The notes under the pieces are model-generated. The model saw only the letters and a program-made list of their open reading frames with translations. It searched no databases and was not told where the DNA came from. A program made the translations under genes and the position numbers. From Roseovarius gahaiensis (GTDB taxonomy: Bacteria > Pseudomonadota > Alphaproteobacteria > Rhodobacterales > Rhodobacteraceae): a DNA stretch of 64,000 bases. Shown here one piece after another: positions 25,118 to 35,519 of the stretch (position 1 is its first letter; each line of letters opens with the position of its first letter). Location of the stretch: NCBI RefSeq assembly GCF_011601345.1, contig NZ_JAAORB010000001.1, forward strand, positions 1 to 64,000, read 5' to 3'.

Positions 25118-25127
25118 GGGGATCGGC

Positions 25128-26525
25128 ATGATCGAGGTGCAGGGCGTTGCCGGGCAATGCATAGCCGTTTTGGGATTGGGCCGGTCGGGCCTGTCGGCGG
25201 CGCGGGCGTTGCGGGCAGGCGGCGCGCAGGTTCTGGCATGGGATGACAACTCCGCTGCGCGCGATGTCGCGCTGAGCGAAGGGTTTGAGGTCCAAGATCT
25301 GACGGGCGAAGCTGCTTTCGACGATATCGCAGCCCTGATCGTCAGCCCCGGCATTCCGCATCTGTATCCGCAGCCCAATAAGATTGTCGCCAATGCCCTG
25401 CATGCGGGTGTCCCTGTGGACAACGATATCGGGTTGTTTTTCCGCTCATTCGCAAGCGCGGAATGGGCCGATTATGACCAACCGCCCAAGGTGATTGCCG
25501 TCACGGGAAGCAACGGCAAATCAACAACATCGGCCTTGATCGCGCATGTGCTGCAGGAGGTCGGCCGAGACGTTCAACTGGCGGGAAACATTGGGCGCGG
25601 GGTGCTGGACATTGACCCGCCGGGGGATGGCGGCGTGGTGGTGCTGGAGCTGAGCAGTTACCAGACCGAATTGGCCCGCGCGTTGACACCGGATGTTGCA
25701 GTGTTCACCAATCTGACCCCGGATCACTTGGACCGTCACGGCGGTTTGGGCGGCTATTTCGCGGCCAAAAGGCGTTTGTTCGCCGAAGGCGGGCCAGACC
25801 GTGCCGTGATTGGTGTGGATGAGGCCGAAGGCCTGTTTCTGGCCGGGCAACTGGCCGAAGGGCGTGGTGATGATCGGGTCATTCGTGTCTCGGCCAATCG
25901 CAAGCTGTTGGGGCCGGGGTGGTTGGTTTTTGCGCGCAAAGGGTTTCTGAGCGAATACCGCAAAGGCAAACAGGCCGGGTCAATTGATCTGCGCAAAATC
26001 AAGGGCTTGCCCGGCGCGCACAACCACCAAAACGCCTGCGCGGCCTATGCGGCCTGCCGCACCTTGGGGCTTGCGCCGAAAGTGATCGAGCGGGCGTTTC
26101 ACTCGTTTGCAGGGTTGCCGCATCGCAGCCAGTTGATCGGTGAAAAAGATGGGGTGTCTTTTGTGAATGACAGCAAGGCGACGAATGTGGATTCGGCGCT
26201 GAAAGCCCTTTTGGCCTTTGAAAACATCCGCTGGATTTGCGGTGGTCTGGCGAAAGAGGGCGGGCTGTCGGCGCTTGCGCCGGGGTTTGCGCATGTCGCC
26301 AAGGCCTATGTCATAGGCCGGGAGGCGGCCGAATTCTCCCTTCAACTTGAGGGGCTTGAGGCCGAGGTTTGCACCACGATGGAGCACGCCGTCGCGCAAG
26401 CGATGGCCGATGCAACCCCCGGAGAGACCGTGTTGCTGGCCCCGGCGGCTGCCAGTTTCGACCAATACGACAATTTCGAAAAACGCGGCGAGGATTTTAT
26501 CCGGCATGTCAAATCCCGCTTGTGA
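25128..26525 (+). CDS. murD: UDP-MurNAc-L-Ala:D-Glu ligase MurD
   Basis: Adds D-glutamate to UDP-MurNAc-L-alanine. The 465-aa product has an N-terminal Rossmann-type UDP domain ([15 protein letters not shown]), the ATP loop [46 protein letters not shown] and the C-terminal [17 protein letters not shown]. Family length and motif order are normal. It closes the first tight block of the dcw cluster; the next dcw gene, ftsW, lies 1.9 kb away behind two inserted genes. Confidence 0.96.
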   Translation: MIEVQGVAGQCIAVLGLGRSGLSAARALRAGGAQVLAWDDNSAARDVALSEGFEVQDLTGEAAFDDIAALIVSPGIPHLYPQPNKIVANALHAGVPVDNDIGLFFRSFASAEWADYDQPPKVIAVTGSNGKSTTSALIAHVLQEVGRDVQLAGNIGRGVLDIDPPGDGGVVVLELSSYQTELARALTPDVAVFTNLTPDHLDRHGGLGGYFAAKRRLFAEGGPDRAVIGVDEAEGLFLAGQLAEGRGDDRVIRVSANRKLLGPGWLVFARKGFLSEYRKGKQAGSIDLRKIKGLPGAHNHQNACAAYAACRTLGLAPKVIERAFHSFAGLPHRSQLIGEKDGVSFVNDSKATNVDSALKALLAFENIRWICGGLAKEGGLSALAPGFAHVAKAYVIGREAAEFSLQLEGLEAEVCTTMEHAVAQAMADATPGETVLLAPAAASFDQYDNFEKRGEDFIRHVKSRL

Positions 26526-26644
26526 GGGTTTCGTACGACATACGCCAGGATGGCCTGTAAACCGAACACTCGGCGCCGCGTTGACCTGGCCGACAGAAAG
26601 TGACATCAATCTCTGGTGGATATTACAGCCAGAAAGCACTTTTA

Positions 26645-27049
26645 ATGGGACATGTAACAACCAAAGCCAAAGTTGCCCTGTTCGCGGTTTTTGCGATGAC
26701 ATCACCGGCTTGGGCGCTTGAGCTTGGGGCGGATCGGGCCGGGTATCACACCGCGAATGAACAGCGTGCCGCGATTCTTGATTGCAAGTACGATCTGGGG
26801 CGCGGTGGTCGCGCCATTTTTCAGGCGGTGTGGCAGGAATATCCGCTGGCCGGAAACTCGGTTCTGAAAATATTGCCACGCGGCGGGGTCAGCAATGCCG
26901 ATGCCGCATGGATCAACGATTGTGCTGATAAGAAACTGGGCCGCTTACAAGGGCAGGTCGGGGCAAAACCCCGCGAGGCGCTGCGAGGAAACTGCCCGCG
27001 CAATGCGCCCGTTATCTATGGTGGGGCGACCTACTGCATCAAGCGGTAA
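26645..27049 (+). CDS. Secreted four-cysteine protein, unknown
   Basis: A 134-aa product with a clear signal peptide (Lys-containing start, hydrophobic core AKVALFAVFAMTSP, cleavage near AWA-LE at about residue 25). The mature protein has four cysteines (AILDCKYD, WINDCADK, LRGNCPRN, TYCIKR) that could form two disulfides in the periplasm. I do not recognise the family. The ATG at 26645 is chosen because the signal peptide begins there. The gene sits after murD and its last 11 bp overlap the 3' end of the convergent flavoprotein gene, so the two transcripts run into each other. Confidence 0.7.
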   Translation: MGHVTTKAKVALFAVFAMTSPAWALELGADRAGYHTANEQRAAILDCKYDLGRGGRAIFQAVWQEYPLAGNSVLKILPRGGVSNADAAWINDCADKKLGRLQGQVGAKPREALRGNCPRNAPVIYGGATYCIKR

Positions 27050-28232
27050 CAGATCGGGTGGCCGCAATCGCCTGACCGGCGGCCCATCCCGAGGACCACG
27101 CCCATTGGAAGTTGTAGCCACCCAGCCAACCGGTAACGTCCACGGCCTCGCCGATAAAGTACAGGTTGGGCACGGTTTGCGACATCATGCTGCGCGATGA
27201 CAGGCCATCGGTGTCGATGCCCCCAAGGGTGACTTCTGCGGTGCGGTAGCCCTCAGAGCCGGTGGGCCGAAGCGTCCAGTGCCGCAAATTGTCGGTCAGG
27301 GTGGTCAACGCGGCGTCGGATTGATCTGCAAGGTTGCCCGATGTCCGCAGCGTCGGCGCAAGGTAATCGACCAGACGCGCGGGCAGATGGTGGCCCAGTT
27401 CGGTGGACAGATTGCGCCGCCCGGCCTGTTGCCGCTGCGCGCGCAGTGCCGCCAGCAGCGCGCCCCTTGGGTCAAGGTCGATCGTGATGTCTTGCCCGTC
27501 GCGCCAGAAAGACGAGATTTGCAGGATTGCAGGCCCGGACAGCCCACGATGCGTGAACAGCACCGCCTCGTCAAAGCTGGCCTTTGGGGTCGACGCGCGC
27601 GCCGGTACGGACAAGCCTGAAAGGGAAGCAAACGGTTGATCTGAAAAGGTCAGCGGGACAAGCGCGGGGCGGGTTTCCGTTACGCTATGGCCGAACTGCT
27701 TGGCGATGTCATAGGCCAGCCCGGTCGCGCCCATCTTGGGGATGGATTTACCCCCCGTCGCCACCACCAGATGGCGCGCGGTGATATCCACGCGCTGCCC
27801 GTCGCGCATTAGTGTGGCGGTAAAGTGGCTTTCGTCATGAGACAGATCGGCAAGCGTGGTTTGCAGCCAAAGCTCGGCGCGCGCGCGCGCCATTTCATCC
27901 CGCAGCATCTGGACGATCTGGGTGGATTTGCCATCGCAGAACAACTGCCCAAGGGTCTTTTCGTGATAGGCGATCCCATGCTGCGCCACCAGATCAATGA
28001 AATCCCATTGGGTGTAACGCGACAGGGCGGATTTGCAGAAATGCGGATTGCCCGACAGAAAATTTTCGGGCCCGGCATACATGTTGGTGAAATTGCAGCG
28101 TCCGCCGCCTGAAATGCGGATTTTTTCGCCCGGCGCCTTGGCGTGGTCGATCACCAAAGCCCCCGGCCCGGCATGGGCGGCGCACATCATTCCGGCGGCC
28201 CCGGCGCCAAGGATCAGCGTGTTGAATTGCAT
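27039..28232 (-). CDS. HI0933/YhiN-family NAD(P)/FAD-dependent oxidoreductase
   Basis: A 397-aa flavoprotein. The FAD dinucleotide fold starts at once (FNTLILGAGAAGMMCA, about residues 3-18), followed by the family motif KIRISGGGRCNFTNM, VATGGKSIPKMGATG, and a C-terminal FAD segment ending YFIGEAVDVTGWLGGYNFQWAWSSG. The HI0933 family has no settled function; some relatives reduce steroid or bile-acid intermediates. The start at 28232 is chosen because conservation begins there, although no strong ribosome-binding site precedes it. It is the only minus-strand gene inside the dcw cluster. Confidence 0.85.
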   Translation of the reverse strand: MQFNTLILGAGAAGMMCAAHAGPGALVIDHAKAPGEKIRISGGGRCNFTNMYAGPENFLSGNPHFCKSALSRYTQWDFIDLVAQHGIAYHEKTLGQLFCDGKSTQIVQMLRDEMARARAELWLQTTLADLSHDESHFTATLMRDGQRVDITARHLVVATGGKSIPKMGATGLAYDIAKQFGHSVTETRPALVPLTFSDQPFASLSGLSVPARASTPKASFDEAVLFTHRGLSGPAILQISSFWRDGQDITIDLDPRGALLAALRAQRQQAGRRNLSTELGHHLPARLVDYLAPTLRTSGNLADQSDAALTTLTDNLRHWTLRPTGSEGYRTAEVTLGGIDTDGLSSRSMMSQTVPNLYFIGEAVDVTGWLGGYNFQWAWSSGWAAGQAIAATRSVTA

Positions 28233-28348
28233 GGCCGAGGATTTGGCGCATGGGGCAGGCCGGGTCAATCGGTTTCCGGCGCCTTTGGCGTGTTCTGCAG
28301 GCAGTTCATGCACGCATGACCGCTTCCCTAAAGGCCAATCTCCTGCTA

Positions 28349-28381
28349 AACTGCCCCGATAGACCCCGCAAAGGGGCAGTT
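28349..28381 (+). promoter_or_regulatory. Leader hairpin upstream of ftsW
   Basis: AACTGCCCC (28349-28357) pairs perfectly with GGGGCAGTT (28373-28381), ending 25 nt before the ftsW ATG. No T-run follows. It lies in the 174-bp divergent region between the flavoprotein gene and ftsW and could regulate or protect the ftsW mRNA. Confidence 0.4.
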
Positions 28382-28406
28382 CCAGAGGCAGTATTCGGCG
28401 GTTCAG

Positions 28407-29573
28407 ATGACAGAAATGGTCTATGGCTCGATCCCGGTTCGGGAGTCAGAGCCTGTTCTTCCTAAATGGTGGCAGACCATCGACAAATGGTCGATGTCCT
28501 GTGTTCTGATCCTGTTTGGGATCGGTATTTTGCTAGGGCTGGCCGCGTCGCCTCCCTTGGCGGAAAAGAACGGGTTTGCGCCGTTTCATTATGTCGAACG
28601 GCAGGCGATTTTCGGCGCCTTGGCGCTCAGCGCGATGCTGCTGACCTCGATGATGAGCCCGCAACTGGTGCGCCGTTTGGCGGTGCTGGGCTTTTTGGCG
28701 GCCTTGGCTGCGCTGATGCTGCTGCCGTTTTTGGGCACTGATTTCGGCAAGGGCGCGGTGCGGTGGTATTCGCTGGGCTTTGCCAGTGTGCAGCCGTCCG
28801 AGTTTCTCAAGCCCGGTTTCGTGGTTGTGGCGGCATGGATGCTGGCCGCCAGTCAGGACATCAACGGCCCGCCGGGGCGCAGTTGGTCCTTTGCCTTGAC
28901 CCTTGTAATCGTGGCGTTTTTGGCGATGCAGCCTGATTTCGGTCAGGCCTGTCTGGTGCTGTTTGGCTGGGGCGTGATGTATTTCGTGGCCGGTGCGCCG
29001 CTGGTGCTGTTGGTTGGCATGGCCTTGTGCGTGGTGTTGGTCGGCAGTGTCGCCTATTCCAACTCGGAACATTTTGCGCGCCGGATTGATGGGTTCCTTA
29101 GCCCCGATGTGGACCCGACAACGCAGCTTGGCTTTGCCACCAATGCCATCCGCGAGGGCGGTTTTTTTGGTGTTGGCGTGGGCGAGGGCGAGGTCAAGTG
29201 GAGCTTGCCGGATGCGCATACCGATTTCATCATCGCCGTGGCGGCTGAAGAATACGGGCTGATCCTCGTTCTGGTCATCATCGCGCTGTATGCCAGCGTG
29301 GTCGTCCGCTCACTGGTGCGCCTGATGCGCGAGCGTGACCCGTTCATTCGTCTGGCGGGCACGGGTTTGGTGGCCATGTTCGGCGTGCAGGCCATGATCA
29401 ACATGGGTGTCGCGGTGCGGCTATTGCCCGCCAAGGGCATGACCTTGCCGTTTGTCAGCTACGGCGGATCCTCGCTAATTGCCGGGGGCATCGCTGTGGG
29501 CATGCTGTTTGCCTTTACCCGATCGCGTCCGCAGGGCGAGATCGGCGATATTCTGCGAGGGCGGAGCCGATGA
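28407..29573 (+). CDS. ftsW: Peptidoglycan polymerase FtsW
   Basis: SEDS-family lipid II polymerase of the divisome, working with FtsI. The 388-aa product has about ten membrane helices and the SEDS signatures: [23 protein letters not shown], the large periplasmic loop with [44 protein letters not shown] with the catalytic Asp, and [11 protein letters not shown] near the end. It is the first gene of the second dcw block and overlaps murG by 4 bp. Confidence 0.96.
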   Translation: MTEMVYGSIPVRESEPVLPKWWQTIDKWSMSCVLILFGIGILLGLAASPPLAEKNGFAPFHYVERQAIFGALALSAMLLTSMMSPQLVRRLAVLGFLAALAALMLLPFLGTDFGKGAVRWYSLGFASVQPSEFLKPGFVVVAAWMLAASQDINGPPGRSWSFALTLVIVAFLAMQPDFGQACLVLFGWGVMYFVAGAPLVLLVGMALCVVLVGSVAYSNSEHFARRIDGFLSPDVDPTTQLGFATNAIREGGFFGVGVGEGEVKWSLPDAHTDFIIAVAAEEYGLILVLVIIALYASVVVRSLVRLMRERDPFIRLAGTGLVAMFGVQAMINMGVAVRLLPAKGMTLPFVSYGGSSLIAGGIAVGMLFAFTRSRPQGEIGDILRGRSR

Positions 29574-30685
29574 CCGAACAAGCGCCATTGCTGGTGATTG
29601 CCGCCGGTGGCACGGGCGGGCACATGTTTCCCGCGCAAGCGCTGGCCGAGGTCATGCTGCGCCGGGGCTGGAAGGTGCGGCTTAGCACGGATGCGCGCGG
29701 CGCGCGCTATGTCAGCGGCTTTCCCCATTCGGTCGAGATTGAACAAGTGGCCAGTGCCACCTTTGCGCGCGGCGGGCTGCTCAACAAGCTGCTGGCACCG
29801 TTTCACATTCTTGGCGGCATTCTGGGCGCGACGGTGCGGATGCTGCGCGAGCGGCCCGACGTTGTGGTGGGCTTTGGCGGTTATCCGACGATCCCGGCGC
29901 TAGGTGCGGCGTGGCTGTTGCGGCTGCCGCGCATGGTTCATGAGCAAAATGGCGTGCTGGGCCGGGTGAACCGGTTGTTTTCAAAAAAGGTCGACAAGGT
30001 GGCCTGTGGCACTTGGCCCACCACCTTGCCCGATGGTGTGGATGGCGTGCATGTCGGCAATCCGGTGCGGGCCGCGGTGATCGAGCGGGCCGGCGCGGGT
30101 TATATTCCGCCCGGTGATTATCCGATGTCGGTTCTGGTGATCGGGGGTAGCCAAGGTGCACGCATCCTCAGCGATATCGTGCCAACCGCGATTGGCAATT
30201 TGCCCGACGAACTGCGCCGCCATGTGCGCGTCAGTCATCAGGCGCGCGCCGAGGATGGCGAGCGTGTGGCCGCCTTTTACGCCGATCACGGGATCGACGC
30301 CGATGTGGCCAGTTTTTTCCGCGATGTGCCGCGCCGGATGAGCGAGGCGCAACTGGTCATCAGCCGCGCCGGCGCCAGCAGCGTGGCCGATATCAGCGTG
30401 ATCGGGCGTCCGTCGATCCTGATCCCCTATGCGGCGGCGGCGGAAGATCACCAGACGGCCAATTCCAAAGGGTTGTCGCAGGCAGGCGCGGCGATTGTCA
30501 TCCCCGAATCCAAACTTGACGCCGAGACTTTGACACAGCAGATCGTCAGCGTCCTGACCGCGCCGGACGGGGCCGCGCAGATGGCGCGGGCCGCGTTAAG
30601 CGTGGCGGTCCCCGATGCCCCCCAACATCTGGCGGATATGGTCGAGGCGCTGGCCGGTCGTGCCACGCAGGAGGCCGGGAAATGA
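29570..30685 (+). CDS. murG: UDP-GlcNAc:lipid I GlcNAc transferase MurG
   Basis: Adds GlcNAc to lipid I to form lipid II on the inner membrane's cytosolic face. The 371-aa GT-B enzyme has [17 protein letters not shown] (about residues 9-25), [40 protein letters not shown], and the acceptor-side [24 protein letters not shown]. Length and motifs are standard. It overlaps ftsW at its start and the upstream murC reading frame at its end. Confidence 0.97.
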   Translation: MTEQAPLLVIAAGGTGGHMFPAQALAEVMLRRGWKVRLSTDARGARYVSGFPHSVEIEQVASATFARGGLLNKLLAPFHILGGILGATVRMLRERPDVVVGFGGYPTIPALGAAWLLRLPRMVHEQNGVLGRVNRLFSKKVDKVACGTWPTTLPDGVDGVHVGNPVRAAVIERAGAGYIPPGDYPMSVLVIGGSQGARILSDIVPTAIGNLPDELRRHVRVSHQARAEDGERVAAFYADHGIDADVASFFRDVPRRMSEAQLVISRAGASSVADISVIGRPSILIPYAAAAEDHQTANSKGLSQAGAAIVIPESKLDAETLTQQIVSVLTAPDGAAQMARAALSVAVPDAPQHLADMVEALAGRATQEAGK

Positions 30686-30714
30686 AAGATACCGCATATC
30701 AAGGAGCCACCGTT

Positions 30715-32115
30715 ATGAACGCCGCGACGAAACTGCCCGGAGACGTGGGCCCCATTCACTTCGTCGGCATTGGCGGCATCGGCATGTCGGGCATTGCCGA
30801 GGTATTGTTGGATCACGGCTATGTGGTGCAAGGCAGTGACCTGAAACGTTCACCCATTACCGAGCGGTTGGAGTCGATGGGCGCGCAGGTGTTCGAAGGT
30901 CAGGCGGCGGACAATCTGGACGCCGCAGAGGTGGTGGTGATCTCCTCGGCGATCAAGCCGGGCAACCCCGAACTGGACGAGGCACGCCGCCGTGGCCTGC
31001 CCGTGGTGCGCCGCGCCGAGATGCTGGCCGAGCTGATGCGCCTGAAATCCAACGTGGCCGTAGCCGGAACCCATGGCAAGACGACCACAACGACCATGGT
31101 GGCGGCGCTGCTGGATTATGGCAAGTTCGACCCGACCGTGATCAATGGCGGGATCATCCACGCCTATGGCAGTAATGCCCGCGTGGGGCAGGGCGAATGG
31201 ATGGTGGTGGAGGCCGATGAAAGCGACGGCACGTTCAACCGTCTGCCCGCGACCATCGCCATCGTCACCAATATCGACCCCGAGCATATGGAGCATTGGG
31301 GCACCGAGGAAAACCTGCATCGCGGGTTTTACGATTTCGTCAGCAATATTCCGTTTTACGGTCTGGCGGTGTGCTGCACCGATGATCCGGATGTGCAGGT
31401 TCTGGTCGGCAAGCTGACCGACCGGCGCGTGACCACCTATGGCTTCAACGCGCAGGCCGATATCCGCGCGATCAACCTGACCTACGAAAAGGGCATAGCG
31501 CATTTCGATATCCGGGTGCAGCCCGAGGACAAGACCATCGAAGGCTGCACTTTGCCGATGCCCGGCGATCACAATGTCAGCAACGCCCTAAGTGCCGTGG
31601 CCGTGGCCCGGCATCTGGGCATGAGCGATCCCGAGATCCGCGAAGCGCTGGCCGCCTTTGGTGGGGTCAACCGCCGCTTTACTCGCGTGGGCGAGGTGAA
31701 TGGCGTGACCATTATTGACGATTACGGCCACCACCCGACCGAGATTGCCGCCGTTCTGCGCGCTGCGCGGCAAGCCTGCGAGGGGCGCGTGATCGCCGTG
31801 CATCAGCCGCACAGATATACCCGTCTGCACCATCATTTTGATGATTTCTGTTCGTGCTTCAACGAGGCCGATGTCGTGGCCATCGCCGAGGTTTACGGCG
31901 CCGGTGAAGACCCGATTGAAGGGGCCAGCCGCGATGATCTGGTCGCCGGGCTGATCCGCCACGGCCATCGCCACGCCCGCGCGATCCGCGACGAGGATGA
32001 TCTGGAGCGTCTGGTGCGCGAACAGGCGCGGCCCGGCGATATGGTGGTCTGCCTTGGGGCTGGCACGATCAGCGCATGGGCCAATGGATTGCCAGAGCGT
32101 TTGAACCGCGCTTAG
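30715..32115 (+). CDS. murC: UDP-MurNAc:L-alanine ligase MurC
   Basis: First Mur ligase of the pathway, adding L-alanine to UDP-MurNAc. The start at 30715 is preferred over an in-frame ATG at 30682 because AAGGAG lies 8 nt before it and homologues begin at this point. The 466-aa product has [18 protein letters not shown], the ATP loop [40 protein letters not shown] and [15 protein letters not shown]. Downstream is a perfect 22-bp palindrome and then a permease gene instead of murB. Confidence 0.96.
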   Translation: MNAATKLPGDVGPIHFVGIGGIGMSGIAEVLLDHGYVVQGSDLKRSPITERLESMGAQVFEGQAADNLDAAEVVVISSAIKPGNPELDEARRRGLPVVRRAEMLAELMRLKSNVAVAGTHGKTTTTTMVAALLDYGKFDPTVINGGIIHAYGSNARVGQGEWMVVEADESDGTFNRLPATIAIVTNIDPEHMEHWGTEENLHRGFYDFVSNIPFYGLAVCCTDDPDVQVLVGKLTDRRVTTYGFNAQADIRAINLTYEKGIAHFDIRVQPEDKTIEGCTLPMPGDHNVSNALSAVAVARHLGMSDPEIREALAAFGGVNRRFTRVGEVNGVTIIDDYGHHPTEIAAVLRAARQACEGRVIAVHQPHRYTRLHHHFDDFCSCFNEADVVAIAEVYGAGEDPIEGASRDDLVAGLIRHGHRHARAIRDEDDLERLVREQARPGDMVVCLGAGTISAWANGLPERLNRA

Positions 32116-32130
32116 CGGCCACCCGGGGGG

Positions 32131-32152
32131 CCAGAATGCCGCGGCATTCTGG
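32131..32152 (+). terminator. 22-bp perfect palindrome after murC
   Basis: CCAGAATGCCG is followed directly by its reverse complement CGGCATTCTGG, then TTTAACG, 15 bp after the murC stop. As RNA it forms a tight hairpin with a few U after it: a weak terminator or mRNA-end marker separating murC from the permease gene. As DNA it could equally be a protein site. Confidence 0.5.
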
Positions 32153-32178
32153 TTTAACGAAAACGGAAAGGGCGTGCG

Positions 32179-33366
32179 ATGAGTGACCATCTCAAACGCC
32201 GGATCGGGTTGGGCCTGCTGACCGCCTATGGCGTGGGCGTCATGGTGGGGGCGGGCATTTACGTGCTGGTGGGCGCGGTAGCTGCCGAGGCCGGGGTCTG
32301 GGCACCGCTGTCTTTCATCATTGCGGGCCTGATTGCCGCCCCGACTGCCCTTAGTTATGCCGAATTCACCACTCGCCTGCCCGAAGCCGCTGGCGAGGCG
32401 GTGTTCGTGGAAAAGGGGCTTGGGCGCGCGTGGCTTGGCCTGATCGTCGGGTTGGCGATTGTCGCGGCGGGCACGGTTTCGGCGGCGGCGGTGCTGCGCG
32501 GCGGAACCGGCTATTTGTTAACAGTGGTCGATTTGCCCTTTGCCGCCACGGCCACGGTTTTGGGCCTTGGTCTTGTTGGCGTGGCCATCGCCGGGGTGTT
32601 GGAAAGCCTGACGTTGGCGGCGCTGTTCACCGCGATTGAGGTGATTGGCCTTGCGCTGGTGGTCTGGGCCGGAGCAGGGGCCGAGCCGGTGGCCGACTAC
32701 ACCGCACCTGCCGCGATTGTCTGGCCCGGTGTGGCCTCGGCGGCTGTGCTGGCGTTTTTCGCATTTATCGGGTTCGAGGATATCGTGAACATGGCCGAAG
32801 AGGTGCGCGAGCCGATGCACACATTACCGCGCGCCATTCTGTATGCGCTGGTGATCACCAGCTTGCTTTATGCGCTGGTCAGCTGGGCCGCGGTGCGTGC
32901 GGTGCCGCTGGATCAGCTGAGCGGGTCCGAGCAACCGCTGGCGCTGGTCTGGTCCACGGCGCGGGGCGGCGATGCCGCGTTTTTGTCGCTGATCGCGGTG
33001 GCGGCGGCACTGAACGGCATTCTGGCGCAGATCGTCATGGCCAGCCGGGTGATGTTCGGTGTCGGGCGTCGGCATCCGATGCTGGCGGTGTTTCACCATG
33101 CCCACCCACGGTTTGGCACGCCGGTTTTGGCCACTTCGCTGATCGGCGCGGCAGTGATCGTGATGGCGATTTTGTTACCGGTGGCCGATCTGGCCGAGGC
33201 AACCTCGGCTATTTTGCTGTCGGTGTTCGTTTTGGTGAACGCGGCGCTGATCGCGATGAAGCGAACGCAGCCCGAAGCCCCGTTTCGCGTGCCGATGATG
33301 GTGCCGGTTCTGGGCCTGATCGCCGCCTTGGGGGCATTGGCCATCAGTTTTGGAGTGAGCACATGA
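32179..33366 (+). CDS. APC-family amino acid permease
   Basis: A 395-aa membrane protein with about ten to twelve helices. The APC signature is visible: LGLLTAYGVGVMVGAGIYVLVG at the start with the GxG(I)-type substrate loop, SYAEFTTRLPEAAGEAVFVE after helix 2, and FFAFIGFEDIVNMAEEVREP in helix 6. The substrate cannot be read. It lies between murC and murB on the same strand and overlaps the DUF2484 gene by 4 bp, so it has joined the dcw transcript or reads through from it. A transport role for a cell-wall amino acid is possible but not shown. Confidence 0.88.
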   Translation: MSDHLKRRIGLGLLTAYGVGVMVGAGIYVLVGAVAAEAGVWAPLSFIIAGLIAAPTALSYAEFTTRLPEAAGEAVFVEKGLGRAWLGLIVGLAIVAAGTVSAAAVLRGGTGYLLTVVDLPFAATATVLGLGLVGVAIAGVLESLTLAALFTAIEVIGLALVVWAGAGAEPVADYTAPAAIVWPGVASAAVLAFFAFIGFEDIVNMAEEVREPMHTLPRAILYALVITSLLYALVSWAAVRAVPLDQLSGSEQPLALVWSTARGGDAAFLSLIAVAAALNGILAQIVMASRVMFGVGRRHPMLAVFHHAHPRFGTPVLATSLIGAAVIVMAILLPVADLAEATSAILLSVFVLVNAALIAMKRTQPEAPFRVPMMVPVLGLIAALGALAISFGVST

Positions 33367-33626
33367 GCCTGTCATTGATCTTGGCCTGTCTTTGGGCCAT
33401 CAGCGCCAACCTTCTGGCGATGATCCCCAGCCGTGACAATCATTGGCGGCGGGCTTATGCGTTGATTGTCGTGGGGGTTCCCATTCTGGGTTATGTCACC
33501 TATCAGAACGGCCCATGGATCGGCTTTTTCGTCTTGTTTGCAGGGATGAGCCTGCTGCGCTGGCCGGTCATCTATCTGGGGCGCTGGCTGCGCCGGGATG
33601 CGAGGACAAAAGATGCAGATGCCTGA
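33363..33626 (+). CDS. DUF2484 small membrane protein
   Basis: An 87-aa protein with three short hydrophobic segments (about residues 3-20, 30-47 and 51-70) and a basic, Asp-rich C-terminus. It matches DUF2484, a Rhodobacteraceae-specific family that I know mainly from this place in the dcw cluster, next to murB. Function unknown. It overlaps the permease gene by 4 bp and the start of murB lies inside its 3' end, so translation is coupled on both sides. Confidence 0.8.
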   Translation: MSLSLILACLWAISANLLAMIPSRDNHWRRAYALIVVGVPILGYVTYQNGPWIGFFVLFAGMSLLRWPVIYLGRWLRRDARTKDADA

Positions 33627-34533
33627 GGTGCGCGGCAAGTTAAGCGAACATCGCGCGTTGTCTGATTTAACGTGGCTGCGCGTGGGCGGGCCTGCGGATT
33701 GGCTGTTTCAGCCCGCCGATGTGGCCGACCTGTCGGCGTTTCTGGCCGCGCTTGACCCAAGTGTTGCGGTGTTTCCGATGGGGGTGGGCAGCAACCTGAT
33801 CGTGCGCGACGGGGGGCTGCGCGCGGTGGTGATCCGACTGGGCCGGGGCTTTAACCAGATCGAGATTGAGGGCGGCCGGGTGCGCGCTGGCGCGGCGGCG
33901 CTGGATGCGCATGTGGCGCGCAAGGCCGCCGAAGCCGGGCTGGACCTGACATTTCTGCGCACAATTCCCGGCGCGATCGGTGGTGCGGTGCGGATGAACG
34001 CGGGCTGTTATGGCACCTATACGGTGGATCATTTCGTTGAGGCCAAGGCTGTCACTCGCGCCGGAAAGGTTGTGACGCTGACCGCGCAAGACCTGAAGTT
34101 TCAGTATCGGCAAACCGACCTGCCCGAGGGGTGGGTGATTGTCGAAGCCACCTTTGCCCCGCCCGAGGGCGATGCGCAGGTCTTACAGGCCCGCATGGAC
34201 GAACAACTGGCCAAGCGCGACGCCACGCAACCGACCAAGGACCGCAGCGCCGGCAGCACCTTTCGTAACCCCGCTGGATTTTCCAGCACGGGCCGGGCCG
34301 ACGATGTGCATGATCTGAAGGCGTGGAAGGTGATTGACGACGCGGGCATGCGCGGCGCGCGTGTCGGTGGCGCACAAATGAGCGAGAAGCATTCGAACTT
34401 CTTGATCAATACCGGCGATGCAACGGCGCATGATTTGGAATCCTTGGGCGAAGAGGTGCGAAAAAGGGTTTTCCAAAACAGTGGAATAGAGTTACATTGG
34501 GAAATCATGAGGGTCGGAGAACCGGCCCCGTAG
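33613..34533 (+). CDS. murB: UDP-N-acetylenolpyruvoylglucosamine reductase MurB
   Basis: FAD enzyme that reduces enolpyruvyl-UDP-GlcNAc to UDP-MurNAc. The start at 33613 follows GAGGAC. The 306-aa product has [15 protein letters not shown] (FAD site), [44 protein letters not shown] with the proton-donor Ser, and [19 protein letters not shown], as in type I/IIa MurB. Its 5' end overlaps the DUF2484 gene. The gap to ddl contains a minus-oriented terminator-like hairpin. Confidence 0.95.
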   Translation: MQMPEVRGKLSEHRALSDLTWLRVGGPADWLFQPADVADLSAFLAALDPSVAVFPMGVGSNLIVRDGGLRAVVIRLGRGFNQIEIEGGRVRAGAAALDAHVARKAAEAGLDLTFLRTIPGAIGGAVRMNAGCYGTYTVDHFVEAKAVTRAGKVVTLTAQDLKFQYRQTDLPEGWVIVEATFAPPEGDAQVLQARMDEQLAKRDATQPTKDRSAGSTFRNPAGFSSTGRADDVHDLKAWKVIDDAGMRGARVGGAQMSEKHSNFLINTGDATAHDLESLGEEVRKRVFQNSGIELHWEIMRVGEPAP

Positions 34534-34548
34534 CGCCCAGGCAGGCGA

Positions 34549-34580
34549 CAGAATAAAAAAATGGGTCGACAAAACGACCC
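34549..34580 (-). terminator. Minus-oriented terminator-like hairpin between murB and ddl
   Basis: GGGTCG (34563-34568) pairs with CGACCC (34575-34580). Read on the minus strand the stem is followed by A then seven T, a good intrinsic terminator, although no gene on that strand precedes it. It may stop antisense transcription into murB; on the plus strand the hairpin lies 18 nt above the ddl start and may affect its translation. Confidence 0.45.
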
Positions 34581-34598
34581 GGGACTTTGAGGCACATA

Positions 34599-35519
34599 TT
34601 GGGACTTTCGAGCAGAAAATCCCCGAATGTGGCGGTGATCATGGGCGGACCTTCGGCTGAGCGCGAGGTGTCCCTCTCGACAGGTCGTGAATGCGCCGCC
34701 GCATTGCGGGAAGCCGGTTACACAGTAACTGAAGTTGACGCAGGCCATGATCTGGCCGCACGACTGTCAGATGTCGCACCTGATGTTGTCTTTAACGCCC
34801 TGCATGGCCGCTGGGGTGAAGATGGCTGTGTGCAAGGCCTGCTGGAATGGATGCAGATCCCCTACACGCACTCCGGCGTTCTGTCCTCGGCACTGGCGAT
34901 GGACAAGCAAAAAACCAAGGATGTGTTTCGCTCCGCCGGATTGCCGGTGGTCGACAGCGTTCTGGCCCCGCGTGACGAGGTGCGCGCGCGGCATGTGATC
35001 GCGCCGCCTTATGTGGTCAAACCCAACAACGAAGGATCGTCGGTGGGCGTGTATCTGGTGCATGATGCCGCCGATGCTCCGCCTGCGCTGTCGGATGACA
35101 TGCCCGACATGGTGATGGTCGAGGCCTTTGCGCCGGGCCGGGAGCTGACCGCAAGCGTGATGGGCGACCGGGCGCTGACGGTGACCGATATCCTGACCGA
35201 TGGCTGGTATGACTACGATGCCAAGTATTCCGAAGGCGGTTCGCGCCACGTGGTGCCCGCCGATGTGCCGACCGAGATTTTTGACGCCTGCATGGATTAT
35301 GCCCTGCGCGCGCATCGCATTCTGGGGTGCCGGGGTCTGAGCCGCACCGATTTTCGCTGGGACGAGGCGCGTGGGCTGGATGGTCTGATCATTCTGGAAA
35401 CCAACACACAGCCGGGGATGACCCCGACCTCGCTGAGCCCCGAACAGGCGCAGGCGGTGGGCGTGTCCTTCCCCGATTTGTGCCGCTGGATGGTAGAGGA
35501 CGCCTCATGCAACAGGTAA
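34599..35519 (+). CDS. ddl: D-alanine:D-alanine ligase
   Basis: ATP-grasp enzyme that joins two D-alanines for the peptidoglycan stem. No ATG precedes the conserved region closely; a TTG at 34599 follows TGAGG at 6 nt and is my choice (another TTG at 34587 is possible). The 306-aa product has [69 protein letters not shown] and [17 protein letters not shown]. Its 3' end overlaps ftsQ by 13 bp. Confidence 0.94.
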   Translation: MGLSSRKSPNVAVIMGGPSAEREVSLSTGRECAAALREAGYTVTEVDAGHDLAARLSDVAPDVVFNALHGRWGEDGCVQGLLEWMQIPYTHSGVLSSALAMDKQKTKDVFRSAGLPVVDSVLAPRDEVRARHVIAPPYVVKPNNEGSSVGVYLVHDAADAPPALSDDMPDMVMVEAFAPGRELTASVMGDRALTVTDILTDGWYDYDAKYSEGGSRHVVPADVPTEIFDACMDYALRAHRILGCRGLSRTDFRWDEARGLDGLIILETNTQPGMTPTSLSPEQAQAVGVSFPDLCRWMVEDASCNR

